Below, piece after piece: positions 47,738 to 60,500 of a stretch of DNA of 64,000 nt. The notes below the pieces were generated by a model, which was given only the letters and a program-made list of their open reading frames with translations, was not told the DNA's origin and searched no databases. The position numbers and the translations under genes are program-made. Source of the stretch: Gorsachius magnificus (taxonomy: Eukaryota; Chordata; Aves; Pelecaniformes; Ardeidae). The number at the start of each line of letters is the position of its first letter. The first letter of the stretch is position 1. The stretch is taken from assembly GCA_034008185.1 (NCBI GenBank), contig CM067081.1, positions 185,649,510-185,713,509 of the forward strand. The letters run 5' to 3'.

Positions 47738-48097
47738 AGGGCTACAAAAATGATCCGAGGGCTGGAGCCCCTCTGCTATGAGGACAGTCTGAGAGAGTTG
47801 GGGGTGTTAAGCCTGGAGAAGAGAAGGCTGCGGGGAGACCTGATTACGGCCTTTCAGTATCTAAAGGGGGCCTATAGGAAAGATGGGGAAAATCTTTTTA
47901 GTAGGGCCAGCTGTGAGAGGACAAGGGGTAATGGTTTTAAACTAAACCAGGGTAGGTTTAGACTGGATATAAGGAGGAAATTCTTTACAACGAGGGTGGT
48001 GAAACACTGGAACAGGTTGCCCAGAGAGGTGGTGGAGGCCCCATCCCTGGAAACATTCAAGGTCAGGTTGGACGGGGCTCTGAGCAACCTGATCTAG
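47738..48097 (+). pseudogene. CR1 ORF2 C-terminal remnant, 119 codons open
   Basis: The frame reads uninterrupted from the truncation point to a TAG at 48095-48097. Words typical of the CR1 ORF2 C-terminus are [60 protein letters not shown] and LDGALSNLI. Endonuclease and reverse-transcriptase catalytic domains are missing, so it has no enzymatic capacity. The TAG replaces the tryptophan codon in the copy at 3693-3878; the CR1-like wording continues 12 codons past it. An ATG at 47642 in flanking DNA opens the same frame by chance. Confidence 0.92.
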
Positions 48098-48188
48098 TTA
48101 GCGGTGTCCCTGCTCACTGCTGGGGGGTTGGGCTAGATGGCCTCTAGGGGTCCCTTCCAACCCAAAACATTCTATGATTCTATGATTC
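47738..48188 (+). mobile_element. CR1 retrotransposon 3' fragment (451 bp), best preserved
   Basis: Plus-strand, 5'-truncated CR1 with the end of ORF2 and the complete short 3' end. Landmarks: AAAATGATCCGAGGGCTGGA at the left edge, GGAACAGGTTGCCCAGAG, the GGGTTGGGCTAGATGGCC block, GTCCCTTCCAACCC, and ATTCTATGATTCTATGATTC at the right edge (48188). No poly-A, as expected for CR1. The still-open ORF2 frame suggests it is one of the younger insertions in this window. Confidence 0.96.
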
Positions 48189-48897
48189 ACTAACGCTGTA
48201 TTATCTAGTTGTCACCAGCAAAAGAATGATGCAATAGAGAAATAAAGCTGTAATACTTGTTAGTCTATGACAACATAACAGGTTTTTCCCTATAACTTCA
48301 AAGGAAAACAGAGAGAACAAACAATGTTTTTGATCTCTATCATAAATATGTATTATAATATGCGCATTTTTTAAATGACGCATTAAATACAACGGTCTTC
48401 ATAACAAATACAATCCTTTCCAAATGTACCTGAGCAAAAATTAGAACCTATTTCTATAATGTTAAAAGTTCAAAGACTTTGTTTTCTAAGCATTCCACTG
48501 ATTAACAGACAACCTGCACAGAACATGGGAACTTTTCTACTCCACCTTTTTCCACCTATCTTGCAACATAACTGCCACTACTGAAAAGAAGCACAGATTT
48601 ACCAGTAACACAAAGCCTGGCTACAACTCTCAATAAAATTCAATGTAAAGTTAATTGCTAAAGTATAAATTATGTCAACATTTTATAGGTGTATATATAA
48701 TTTATTATTATTATTATATATTATGTATATATAACAAAATTAATAAAGTATGTTATCGCCAATGGATTATACTAAACACCAAAGAATTCCAAACTGATAT
48801 ATTCAGGCACAGGGGCAGAAATGGTGAGAGATGAGTGAAAGAGTGCAACCTGTGAATGATACTCCCTGGAAGAAAAGTGCATCTGTGTATTTAACTC
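48189..48897. other. Unique AT-rich DNA with simple repeat
   Basis: An AT-rich simple stretch at 48691-48734 mixes TA and TTA units ((TTA)5 at about 48702-48716). No gene. Confidence 0.6.
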
Positions 48898-48929
48898 ACA
48901 TTCTATGATTCTATGTGATTCTATGATTT
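48898..48929 (+). repeat. Orphan CR1 terminal octamer repeats
   Basis: ATTCTATG occurs twice, then a TG, then ATTCTATG again: the terminal repeat of CR1 in plus orientation. The CR1 body that should precede it (the CCTTCCAACC block) is absent from the 100 bp upstream. Either a tail-only insertion, a decayed copy, or slippage of an old CR1 end. Confidence 0.6.
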
Positions 48930-49300
48930 GCACCACACCTGAAGCACTGTGTGGCTCCCATGCAATCAGCATCAGACCCTAGGGAAAATGAGCAGCAGGA
49001 TTCCAGGAGAATAACAAGCAGCTCCACTACATGGGATGCCAGCAATAAATCAGGAAGCCAATTGAAAAATGTGAAAATGTTCGGAGATGTTTGGACCATG
49101 TGGATCAAGGAGGTGCCAATGTAATACAGAAGCCATGGAAGACATTTTGGCTGTCTTTAACAAAGGCCAGTGCTGGTGGGAACAAGGAGAGGCCAGTCAG
49201 TCTTAGAGCTGTGGAGCACCTTGGCTAACAGTAAGGCAATTTGTGCTGAATATGACCTGTGGCCAGACAGCTGTAGTTTTCAGTTCAGTTCATTAAGGCT
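48930..49300. other. Possible ancient LINE (L2-like) relic
   Basis: AGCCATGGAAGACATTTTGG near 49131 and ACCTTGGCTAACAGTAAGGC near 49219 recall phrases of L2-type LINEs, but not in the order I would expect. A second-look item rather than a firm call. Confidence 0.2.
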
Positions 49301-50089
49301 GCTTTAAACAGATGCAAGCAAAATCTAGAGGGAGAATCATATACTGAAAATATCAGAGACAAGTTTACAGTAAGTGCACTTTGTGAGTTTTGCTGCACAA
49401 GCATCCTTACCTCAACTCAGTCGCACTTCTAAGCATCAAACACTCTGCTTCTATGCTCAATTAAAGTGACTTAATCCAGTCACAAGCAGAATATTTCAGA
49501 CAACTAGATTGTGATGGGATTCCCCTGCCTCTTGTGCTCTAGTGATTATCCTGAACTTGACAAATCTCTTGGTTATCCTCTGCACAACACAATTTTCTAC
49601 ATCTTTCTACATGGCCAAAAAGAGACAATGCACAGCAAAAACTTAATGAGGAGTTATAAAAGCATACTTGAAAACCATCTCTGACTAATTAACTTAAAAG
49701 CGGATAATAAATAAGAGCAATTTTATTCTCTACATATTACAAACATAAATTGTACACACACTATTTCAGCTGCTGTGCCCTCTGCACAAAGCAGGGCTTA
49801 GCTCCCAGGTCAGTAGGAACAGCTAAAGATGTTCCTCCACCTTCCTTCCTCCCTGCTTTCTCGCTCATTCTTTTGTGCTTCACCATATGCTCAGATGTTG
49901 AGAAAAATCATAGTGCAGATTTATCTCAGGAACATTTACAGAAATATTTACCTTTACAGGTACCATCCCATTGGTTTACTTCCCCAGATAAGAAGCTACT
50001 AGAATCAAATTATTTTACTACTCATCTTTTTCTGTCCTGTCAAAAGTACGTTTAACACAATCTATGTGATGAATGTGGCCTTGCGAAAA
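49301..50089. other. Unique noncoding DNA
   Basis: No gene recognised. A 101-codon frame at 49750-50055 has no domain. Confidence 0.5.
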
Positions 50090-50530
50090 GTGGGAGGGAA
50101 AATTAATTTGGGGGGTCTGACAATGAAAAGATCATTTGTCATTACTGTGCTGAGCTGTGCCGGCGAACGAGTAGAGCTCTGCAATGTATTGTTAGACCCC
50201 AGCGGCTGCCGCCCGTTTTCTGCCCCTTCCTTTAGCAAACTCCTCCTTCCTGATGCTTCGCTTTGCTCTGAGTGAAGGTTATTAGCAATACTAACCAGCC
50301 AGAGTGCCGAGCTGGGATGCAGTGGGGGTGGGACGTGAATTTGTAAGAACTAATTTGTCTAATGTTCGGTAACAAAGGCAAAGCGTCTGTGCTGTGAATT
50401 AATATAGCATCAATCACTGACTAACTGCTTCAGCACATGTAATGAGAATATTCTCAGGCCAACCCCGTGGTCTGCACAGACAGCTGAGGAGATAATAACC
50501 CAAATGGAATTTTTATTCTAATGCAACTCC
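50090..50530. promoter_or_regulatory. Candidate regulatory block containing a long stem
   Basis: Repeat-free block with SOX-type ACAATG and CATTTGT words facing each other near 50121-50139, TGTAATGAGAATATTC near 50439 and GAGATAATAACCC near 50490. It includes the 13-bp inverted repeat listed separately. Enhancer and structured-RNA readings are both open. Confidence 0.3.
50112..50200. other. 13-bp inverted repeat with 63-nt loop
   Basis: GGGGTCTGACAAT (50112-50124) and ATTGTTAGACCCC (50188-50200) pair at 12 positions. The remaining pair is G opposite T, a wobble pair if the plus strand is transcribed. Inside the loop GAGCT and AGCTC (about 50152-50179) can pair as a second stem. Overall size, 89 nt, is in the range of small structured RNAs, but inner pairing next to the outer stem is poor, unlike a microRNA precursor. 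Confidence 0.35.
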
Positions 50531-53500
50531 CATCTTCAAAGCAAAAAAGAACCTAGGGAGACTATCCTTGGTGTGCATGTAAGTGTGTGAATATATATAT
50601 ATTTTATATATCTGTATACACACACCCCCATGCGTAACAGCCTTTCAGAAGAAGCTTAGAATGAAAGTATTTATTTTGACAAGTAATGCCTGGTACTTAG
50701 AAATATGTTCAGCTGATTGTATGGTTCACAGTTTTAATTGTCTCTGAGTTGTTTTACCTTCTCTCCAGTAGATGTTTTTAATGATGTAGTTAGCTCATTT
50801 TATTGCAATTTGAGTTTGTATAAAAATAAAGAATGCTTGAAAGCAGTTTAATATCCAGGCGAGTTTTTTTTTCTCCCCTTCATTTGCTGATCACATTAAG
50901 GGCAGGTACAGAAACATATATTTTAATACTTTTACATTAAATATAGTCACAATTTGAAAACCACATCCACTCGCATTTTTTTAGCAAGGACATTTACTGT
51001 TTGCATAGCAACAACCTCCCATTGTTTGCAAAACAGAAAAAAAAGCAAATACATTTTTTGACATTAAAAAAATTAAAAAATTATCACCAATCAAAAATGC
51101 ATGTGGCCTAGAATCACCTGGAACAATTAGCAGTTGCACTGGGCAACTCACTGCACTGCCACTGCTGGAAAGAACGAATTCTCGGTACAAAAAGATTTTA
51201 TCAGGGAGAGTTTAGGAGTGCCAGAGAAGCCCAAAGAAGAACCTATAAAAATAACAAAGAATGAAGGAGAAGACAGACCTTTGTTATGAAGGTGAAAATG
51301 AATATGCTATTTCCAATTAAAAGGTTCATTGAACTCTGCATACTGATTGCGTGCGTGCTCCAGCACGACACCCAGCCTACTTGATCTTCAGCACTCTCAA
51401 CCTGAGAAGGCTGCAGTGAAGCAAATGATGATAGTTTATCCGGTATTGATAATGAGGAGGAAGACAGCCCTTCTCAAGGCAGACATGCCAAAGAATGAGA
51501 AGTTGTTGCAGGTCATTGCCAAAGCACTGTCGTCACCCTACACCCCTCTGCCAATTTATGTTATTACTTGGTTAAATATTTTGCTGCCTTCAGCCAGCAT
51601 ATGATAGCCTTAGAGACATCTAGAATGCCTCCTAGATCAAACTGTATGCTTTCAAGGGTGAAGGGTACACTGCCATCCAGTCTAAACGGCTTGGTATTTC
51701 ACCCACCTTGTACTGCATACGTTGTTAGGCACAGGTCTCAAACAACACACAAAAAAAAAAGAAGTTAAAACACTGTGTTCAAGATAAGTTTAAGACCATA
51801 CTATCCTCTTTGACAGGCAAGTCCTGCACTGCCACAACCCTGTCTCTAAGCCACCATGACCTGGGGCAAACAACAGGAGGGAGCAAACCAGGGCTTGGTG
51901 TTTCTGATCAGGACAGTTTTGTGGAAGTATTATCATGTGACATTTTGGAAAAAAACATGCTAAAATATGACACTGGGAGACAGTACTTAGCGTGGCCTGA
52001 AACAGAAAACAGAATTCCAGCTGCCTTTGTCAAAGAAACAGAAGATCTGAGGGGGAGCCATGGCTGCCCAAAGTAGCATACAAAGAAAACACCTCTTTGT
52101 TTTTTAGCAAAGAAAGGGTGAGCCATCCTCCCCCAACAGGCTTCAGTGTAACCCCTGGGAAAGGCTGAGGTTTGTGCTCCTGTGGGCGAGAAACACTGGA
52201 ACTAATTGCAATTTCATTTAAACTCCTGTATATAAAATGTGCATCTATCAGGACAAAAAAAATATATGTATGTGTGTATATACAGAGCATTCTGACCAAG
52301 CAGGACAGCACCGCGTTAAATTAAACACTGGTTAAATTGAACACAGAAAAGAAAAAAATTAATTTGCATTATTTATCTATGGAGCAATTACTTACTTGAC
52401 AAGATCAATGGGGAACTTTAAACATGTACCCAAAATGCCCCTTTACCATTTGCATGTCACGTAAAAATAATTTTTGATCATTTTTATACATATGAAATAT
52501 TAAGCTTTTGGTTAGATAATGTACATATACACTATTTTTATTGCTGGAGGAAGGAGGTCCTATAGCTCCTATCTGAATTAATGGAGAACATAAGCCTCTT
52601 TTACCCAAGACATACAATAAGCAGTCCATAGCATCAGTCTAGGATGAGTCCTAGGAAGGAACCGTGATTCAAATACAGAATTCTTTCCATTACTGTGACA
52701 GAGGAAGGAAGTAATTTACTGCAACTAAATAGAGACTGTAGTGTATTTCCCTTTTCTTCTAGTAGCTGGTAGGTTGAGGCAGGTGCAGGGAATAAAGGCT
52801 GCGTATCACAACAGCCCCTCTTCTTCTGCCCAGCTGGAAGGAGAGCTACATGCAGCCTCTCTCAGCCCACACTTCAATTCCCAGGACAAGAAAAAGGACT
52901 GGGAAGATTCTGTCTCCCTGTTCTTACAAAATGGTGTCCCTGGAGCTCTTTTGCAATTTAGTTCCTGACGAAAAAAATTAAATAAATACTAATGACTCGG
53001 AGGGGAAGCTCTGAATCACATACTGAAGGACTCTCCTTACATGTCCTACATTAGTTTAAATTCTTTTACAGACAAAAAAAATTAAAAGGGAATATGATTT
53101 AGTATTTATTTAAAGGTATAAACAAGAAAAAGAGCCTGTTAGTCACTTTAAGTGTGTCCTTCATCAGTTAAGCAACGACAATTTGAAAAATTATGATGGT
53201 GATCAAATGGCAGCTATTATTGTCAGTATAACTTTGCCTGTCAGTATCCTATAAAGCATGTGGTGCTGTTCACACCACCTTCAGACTATTTCTACCAGCC
53301 TATTCATGAAAAATCATAAACTGTTATAAATACCATGCATTATTGGCAGTGAGTACATAAATGTATTTTGTTAATTTATGGCATGTTTCACACATACAAA
53401 GGGAATAAAATCAGGAATAATTATTTCATATTAATAAAAAATAATCACTGCAAATACACACAGATTGTGGTTTTGTATGCTACTTGCTTGTGGGAAAAAT

Positions 53501-55227
53501 ATAGATAAGATTACATTGTCATAATTTGTATTGGGAAACAGTATTTAACAGCCTTAATCAAAAGTGGGTATGCTAACATTCCCAATGACAATCGATGTGA
53601 AAAAGGAAGTCACACACTCAGAGATCCTAAATCATCAATGATTTATCTTCTGCTGTTGTTGGGATTTTTTGTTTCGTTTGGGGAGGTTGGGTGGTTTGGG
53701 GGTCAGCTGAGTGTGTGGAATTAAATCCAACTCCTAATCGGGTGAGTTATCTATGGTGTGCAAGGCAGACACCATTCATTATGTAGCATCAGTGAGTGAC
53801 AGTATGAATAGCCGTCTTTGCCAGTTAAAGCCGCGATAAGGCCTGGATTCTGAGAGAAGTTCCTGCTCCAGAGCCATCTCTATTGTTCCAGCCATCAGTT
53901 TTGGCAGTAAGACTGACTCAAAGATAAGACAGCAATGATGCTGGAGTTTTACATAGAAAAATATCAGCAAATAATCAGTTCATCTGCATTTAGAAAGACA
54001 TCTATCAAGTCGATTTTTATTTTAATAAGACCCAGTGCCATGTTTTACAAACGACTTACACAGAATTTCTTAAGAGTCAGAATCTGATCCAAGGCAGAAT
54101 TATTCTATATTTGGGATTTTCATACCCACGAGTGACTATTGTCATGAGCAACTGCCTGGTAACAGCCCTCACCTCAACCTCACCTCCTTTGTAACTCCGT
54201 CGGTGCTGATGGGCATGTTTGCTGAACTTCAAGTAGCACTCTGCTGCTAACCCACCTTTCTGCCAGCCTGCATACTAAGCGTGCGTATTTCTCTCCAGTG
54301 AGGCTGCAGGAAGCGTTGAGCGGGAGGGCAGAAGGCCAGGCGTGACCACAACCCACATGCACGTTGACAGGACACGCGTGTGGCTCATTTGCACGCCACA
54401 CGCACGTGGAGAATGGCCCTTCAGCACCATGGACAGGGGCCAGTTGGGGACACCCTGCTGGCCACCCGCCCAAGGGGGTATGAGCAAACCTGAGATTAAG
54501 ATTTGGGGCACACAGTATAACCAGAGTTATTTTCAGAACGTCCTCAACAACAACAGCAACAAAGAGGATAGGCTTCCTGCGCTCTTTTCGAAAGAGTTGC
54601 TGAAATAGTAGTTTAAACGACCCAATGTACTTAATTTCCACAAGTTCTCAATGAGCTCTCCGTAAGTTCCCTCCATCAGAGACTATTAAGGAAAATAAGT
54701 AACTACGGGGCAGGGGATAGAGTCCTGGAATTGATTCAAAAATGTTAAGTGATAGCAAACAATGAGTAACGGCAAATGGCTGCCCCTCAAAATGAAGAAA
54801 ATGTAACAGCGAATGCTCCTGGGGCTGCTGTGGAGATGAGCACCATTTGTTAAATGACTTGGAAATGGAACTGCACAGCAAGTTAGGAACTGTGGCGGTG
54901 TGAGTTTACTGGGTTTCTTCAGTAAACACCAATAAGTTTTACAAGGACTGTCTTCAAATAGATGAAGAACAACAATGATACAACAAGTACCAAAATGAAA
55001 GTTCATTAGGAAAAATGAGGCTAAATCTGAGGAAACAGATCTCAGCATACACTATGGGACTGTGAAGTGTTTTTTTCAAAGGGAAAAATGAAAAGTGGGC
55101 AAGGTTTTTTGCAGATATACTATATAACAAGAAGTCCTTCCGTTTGCCTCTGGATATCCAAGTACAGCAACTAGCCTTTTTCTTCTTTTCTAGTGAATAT
55201 GTAAGAAAAAGCATCTTGTCACAAGGA
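50531..55227. other. Unique noncoding DNA
   Basis: No gene recognised over 4.7 kb. AT microsatellite at 50590-50626; G/T-rich stretch at about 53660-53705; GC-richer patch at about 54290-54490 that accounts for a 153-codon minus frame (54180-54641) without domains. Confidence 0.5.
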
Positions 55228-56215
55228 CTGACTAAATTTAGCTTAGACAGGCACAAGGTGATGCAAATTAGGGAAAAAAGTCCATAAACAGTCTACATAA
55301 TTCCCACAGTGTATCACATACTGATTACCAGACACAAAAGATCTGTTGAAAAGACTGAAAGACCATCAATTTAATTTGCCTTAAATTTGTAATTATTCTA
55401 CAGTCATTAACTTAGAAAACAAATATTCAGAAGACAGACTATGTATTTTTTTTCTTTTACTAAATTTCTTTGCACCATGAGGAAATATAACAAAAGTATT
55501 TTGGCTACGAAAACCAGCAGAAGGATATAGAATTAAAAAATATAGGCCTCAGATCATACAACAGGTAAATTTTATCATCTATTAGTGTGTCCAGTTAAAA
55601 AATATAAGAGGAAAAAAGAAATCACAGAAAAATAATTGATTGGTTATAAGGCTGAACCAATAAATACAAGGGAATAAAAGAAATAACAAAGTTCTGAACT
55701 TTATAGCACCCAAAATGATATGCAACTTAAAGGGAATTTCATACAAGTATTCATAATTAGGTAGGATATATTAAAATCTGATCAGGTTCCTCTCTTTTCT
55801 CTATCCCATAAAATAAAAGGAGTTCTAAATGAAAGAACGGTAAATGCAGAAACAATATAAAGAAACATTTCTTTTACATAGTCAATGGAACTAGCTGCCA
55901 GATCAGGTTATTGAGATAAAAACCATAGCTACATTTTTAAAAAGAACTGAATAATTTTATGACTGCTAATAACATTTGTAGCTATGCAATCTAAGATAAT
56001 AAGAGTAATCAAATCTCATGCTTCAGGGTGTAAGAAAATGAACTTCAAGGTTTAGAAAGAAATGTGCAGTGTCACACAAATGGGTAAGATGCATTAGCAA
56101 TTTGGGAAGAGATTTACCTTCTTTTAAAATATCAAGAAATAGCCACTGCCAGAGGCACGGCACCAGACTACAGGGACCTGAGGTCTGATCTGCTGTGACA
56201 AATTCTTTGTTATTA
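55228..56215 (+). mobile_element. Ancient CR1-like LINE relic (about 1 kb)
   Basis: Gapped resemblance to the 3' kilobase of an old CR1/L3-type LINE, in correct order: GACAGGCACAAGGTGATGCAAA near 55246 (family 'GACAAATGCAAAGTAATGCA'), ACATAGTCAATGGAACTAGCTGCC near 55876 (family 'CA.AGTCAATTTGTGGAACTC.TTGCC'), AAAAAGAACTGAATAATTTTATG near 55938, CTCATGCTTCAGGGTGTAAG near 56014, and ATAGCCACTGCCAGAGGCACGG near 56140 followed by a GGTCTGATCTG word. Frame destroyed. The middle (about 55300-55780) is hard to align. Edges are approximate. Confidence 0.62.
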
Positions 56216-57579
56216 TGAGTTTGGCTTTGATAGACAATAGATTCTCCTGAGTTTTACGGAGCTGAATTCAAATTAAAAGCACATGTTCTCTGAAAGCATA
56301 GCTTGGAGGAAGGATCTGAAGGACAGAACTGTTAGCCAGTAATTAAGAGTTCTGTACCGTGCTTTCTGGCAGCAATTATTTTAACATCATTCTTAACAGA
56401 GTCTATTAAAGAGGAAATGCCAATTAGCAATAGCTTATTGCACAACAAAACAATGACTACCGATATAATTTACTACCATAAACTACACAGAGAATTGACT
56501 GCTGAAAACAAGATTGGATGTTTAATTAAGAATGGGGGAGAGGGAGGAGAATCTACATGCACTTAATATGCACAAGTCTGATGAAACTTCAGTTCCTACA
56601 CAGAAAGCTCAATTCAGAATCATGTTAAATTATCCAGACTATGTATATTATTTGATGACACCTTTCAAATTAGACTGAAACAATGAGGTTTTGCCTAAGT
56701 TTTTTCAGATTACCTGTTCATATTTGCCAACCAGACAGCTACCCATTTTGGAGAGAGAAATCTGTGGGCACACTGTTATTCCCACACTTCACATCAACAT
56801 GAAGGAGGCCAAAAGAAGAGACAAGAAGGAGCCCTGATCTCAGCAAAACAAAGCACAACTAATCTGGGGCCGTATATAGAAGACAATTTGCTGTTCTAGG
56901 GTTTTTCTAGCAAGGCTGCAAATGACTTCCCTGAATTACTGACCTTGCTTTTCCAATCCAGCCTGAGTCCTGTTTTGTCCCTCATCCAGTTGTTCCATCA
57001 AAACGGAATATGGATAACACAGAAAACATGCAGCCAGCATTGTGTAAAGAAAACCTACAGTCAGGAAGACCTTCTTCTGCAACAAAAGCCTCCAAAAGAA
57101 TCTAAACAGTGTGCTTTTTTCAAGCTTCTAAAAGTGAAATAAGGACTGCATGCTTAGCATAGATCTGCTAGTTGTCTCTGCTTCTTAGTTCTGACAAATA
57201 AGAAGCAATCTCTGTATATTGTTACCTTACAGAAAAGGATGGCAGCAGGAGGAAGAGAATTACCTTTAGGCTGGAGATTTAGAGGGCCTGCGCTGCGATC
57301 TATCTCATTAAGCAGATCAAACATACCACCACAGAAACCTGGTATGCACTGGCATTGATGCACTTAAAAGACTAAGACAGATAAAGAAAGAAATGTGAGG
57401 TCCACAGTCATAAGAGCTGCAGTGTTCTGCAATCAAGATCTTCAGCTATGTGGAAACAGAGTTTGGCAGTATTATCAACTAAAAGACGGAAGTTCCTCAT
57501 AAGAAGACTGAAAGGAAAGAAGAAAAAGAAAAATGATGCTCCTGCTTTCCCCCTAGAAGGTGGAACAAAATTGGAATGA

Positions 57580-57596
57580 TTTTTTTTTTTTTTTTT
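57580..57596 (+). repeat. Poly-T tract (17 T)
   Basis: Uninterrupted T17 with no recognisable retroposed body on the minus strand beside it. Confidence 0.95.
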
Positions 57597-60500
57597 GTAA
57601 CATGAGAGTTAGAGATCATCTGCAGACAGATTTCTCTATGAACTTTTGAGTGTAACTTTGTTACATACCCTCTTGCTTTCTCAACTTCTAGGTTTAAACC
57701 TTATTTTAGGATGGAAACATGACACAATTCTTTGCTTCTCTGTATTGAATCTGAGAATTAATTATCTCTTGCCTCAATAAATTAGGATACAATCTTTGCT
57801 TTTAAAAAGAGAATATAACTCAACTGTGCTTTGTCTGTCTACTTCAGAGTGAGCTCATGCTTCCCAAAGCCTCAGGTCACATGTCGCACTGCAGAAGATG
57901 GTATATATTTATTGATGAACCACCTGATTGATCTGTTTTCAATTTTAGATGGGGTTTAGCCTTCCTCTGGAGAAAAACTGCCTTTTTTTTTTTTTTCATT
58001 GAGACACACTGAACTCCTCTTTAGCATAGCTAACTGCCATAAATAGAAGTGAAAAATCATCAAACCTGAACTGGGAACTAAATAATGGTTATAAAATATC
58101 TTATGTACCTGATTTGATTGCTGTAGAAATCAAGTAAGTACATACTTGACCTCAGCTTCTCAGATGACTTATTAATCCCATTCTCATAAATTATGGTACG
58201 TAGTAGCTTAACTAACATATTACTGAAAAAAAGCATATCTGAAAGATTCATTACATTTTCCACTTTGAAAATAGCAGTACAAATCTTTTATTTCAAAGCA
58301 ATTATTGGGGTTAAGCTCTGGCAATATGTATAATATATAAGTGAAAGGCCTAGGAGTTTCTTCCAAATCTAAGGTTTTCTGATGCTTTTTCTTATTAGAC
58401 TCTGTCTCCAGATACTTCGAGTTTTGTAAAACCGTTGTTTTCCTCAAAACTTTTGAAAAGGGTTGTCTGGCTCAGTTTCTGGTTCAAAACCTACTATTTT
58501 TACTAAGAAGATGCATTTCTGGACTGTAATGCAATTAACATAAGAAGTGTTCAGGAGATTCAGCTATTCGACTTGCTCCACAGCTCTCCGTTAAGCATAC
58601 ATATAAAGCTTATAATACTGCTGCTCCTATTCGGTAGTGAGGATGTAAAGTTCTATAAAAATAGATAATGAGACAACTATAGGCTTACAACAAACATGAA
58701 GATGCTACCATGATAAACATAGTGCACTAGGTATTACGTCTGCGTAACACCACACACCAAAGACACCCTGTGCAGTGGTGTGAACATCGTATGTTTTTAA
58801 GAACACAGGTACAGACCTTCTCTTTGTTTTAAATTGAAGGGTTGCTCTTAATGAGCTCTGAATTTTGCTGAAATACAGACTACCACATAAACAACTAAAG
58901 AGAACAGCAAGCTTTCTCCAAAAAAAGAGATGGAGCTCTAAGCTAGGATTATTCAAATTATTTTGTTTATGACAATTCTTATTTACATTTTCTTGTATGC
59001 CTGTCTAGACAAATGTTTCAAAATTTGAGTCAGCAAACCCTAACCTGGGGAATCAAATTCTCCGCAAGACAAAGACTAATGGAAATCAGACAGGTTTTTT
59101 TCTGGCAGTTTAATCTGACTGCTGAAAGGATGCATCTGACCAAGCAATTAAAATAGCACTGGGCTACTGAGAAAAAGGGCATTCTGACCAGAGATATTAC
59201 AACTCAAAAATAAGCTTCTCAAAAGCATTCTTAAGAGATTTATGTCCTGTATTGAAGGAAATGCTTCTTTGGAGATTTGGCTAACATAAATAGATTTTAC
59301 TCTTAGGCACCAAACCATTCAGTCCTCCTGCATGAGTCCATCCCTCTTGGATGGTAAAAAGCATCAGAAGATATTGTATATTTAAATGCCAGTTTTTATC
59401 TCTAAAAACCCATTGTATGCTTCCCTCTAAAAACAAGTTGCTCCTACTTCAGTGTTTTGCTTTTAAATATATAGCTGTGTTTGTTACGTCCACAGAATGA
59501 TATTTGAACTATTCTAGCTATAGGTACAGATTGGCAATGCTCTTTACTTTCCCAAGTGTCCACTCTCCATCTTCTAATTACATATCACAGTATTTGCCTG
59601 ACAGTAGCATAGGAGACAAAAGCATACAGGTGATCTGTTGAACTTGGATTTCCATTTCATTAAACTTCACCAAGTTGCTGCTTCTCTATAGCAGACAACC
59701 TTCCACTCCATGTTGGGAACTCACTCATCCCCTTCCTTCCACCCATGCTGTCAAGGGGCTCAGAGGTCTGCATAACATAAACCCAACATAAATGATTCTA
59801 TTACAGTTGTGATATGACAGGCTACTTCAACAGTGGCAGCTCACCTATTGCAGAGATGGTGGCATTTCCAGTTGAGTGGAGGGATAGCTCTGTTCACTGG
59901 GAAACCCTAGGAGTCAGAATGCCATATATAAGCATCACCTATTAATCAGATTTTTCAAGGTTTGGTAAGCCAGTGTGCACTATCAGTTCACAGTAGGCAG
60001 GGACAGCTTGTTGACCCCAAGAATTAGGCCTCTCTTGGTGGGAGACGCCTTCAGTAGGCATTCTATGCCGGCTCACTTACTCTCTCCAGACCTGGCAGAG
60101 CACTCATCTTGGAAGCAGGCACAGAAATAAGGTATTCTGTGATATCCCCAATGAAAACAAAGGATTAGACTTGAAGTCAGGCACTTCAGCTCGGTTACTC
60201 TAACGAACATAATGTGTATGTTTTTATAATTTTCCTTAAAGTCAGTTCTTAGAATTGAACCTTAAAAGATACATGCTCTCAATTAAACTCCTACAGGAAA
60301 ACAGCGTATGTTACTCGTACTTGGCTAATTTCCACATTTTGTCTTTTTTTTTTTTTTAATATCAAATTAAACGCAGATATTATCACTGCCATATCTAGGA
60401 TAAAATATTTCTTTATCCTGACCAGAAAGCTGTTGTCAAGGGTTGGCAGAATGCTACACCACCAAGTCTTGCACTTCTGCTTCCAAAATAGAAATGTAGA

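Noticed and set aside
53660..53705. G-quadruplex candidate in a G/T-rich stretch
   Set aside because: Only three runs of three or more G lie close together; the fourth is too distant for a standard quadruplex.
54180..54641. 153-codon minus-strand frame
   Set aside because: Largely explained by a GC-richer patch with few stop codons; other frames overlap it on both strands; no family recognised.
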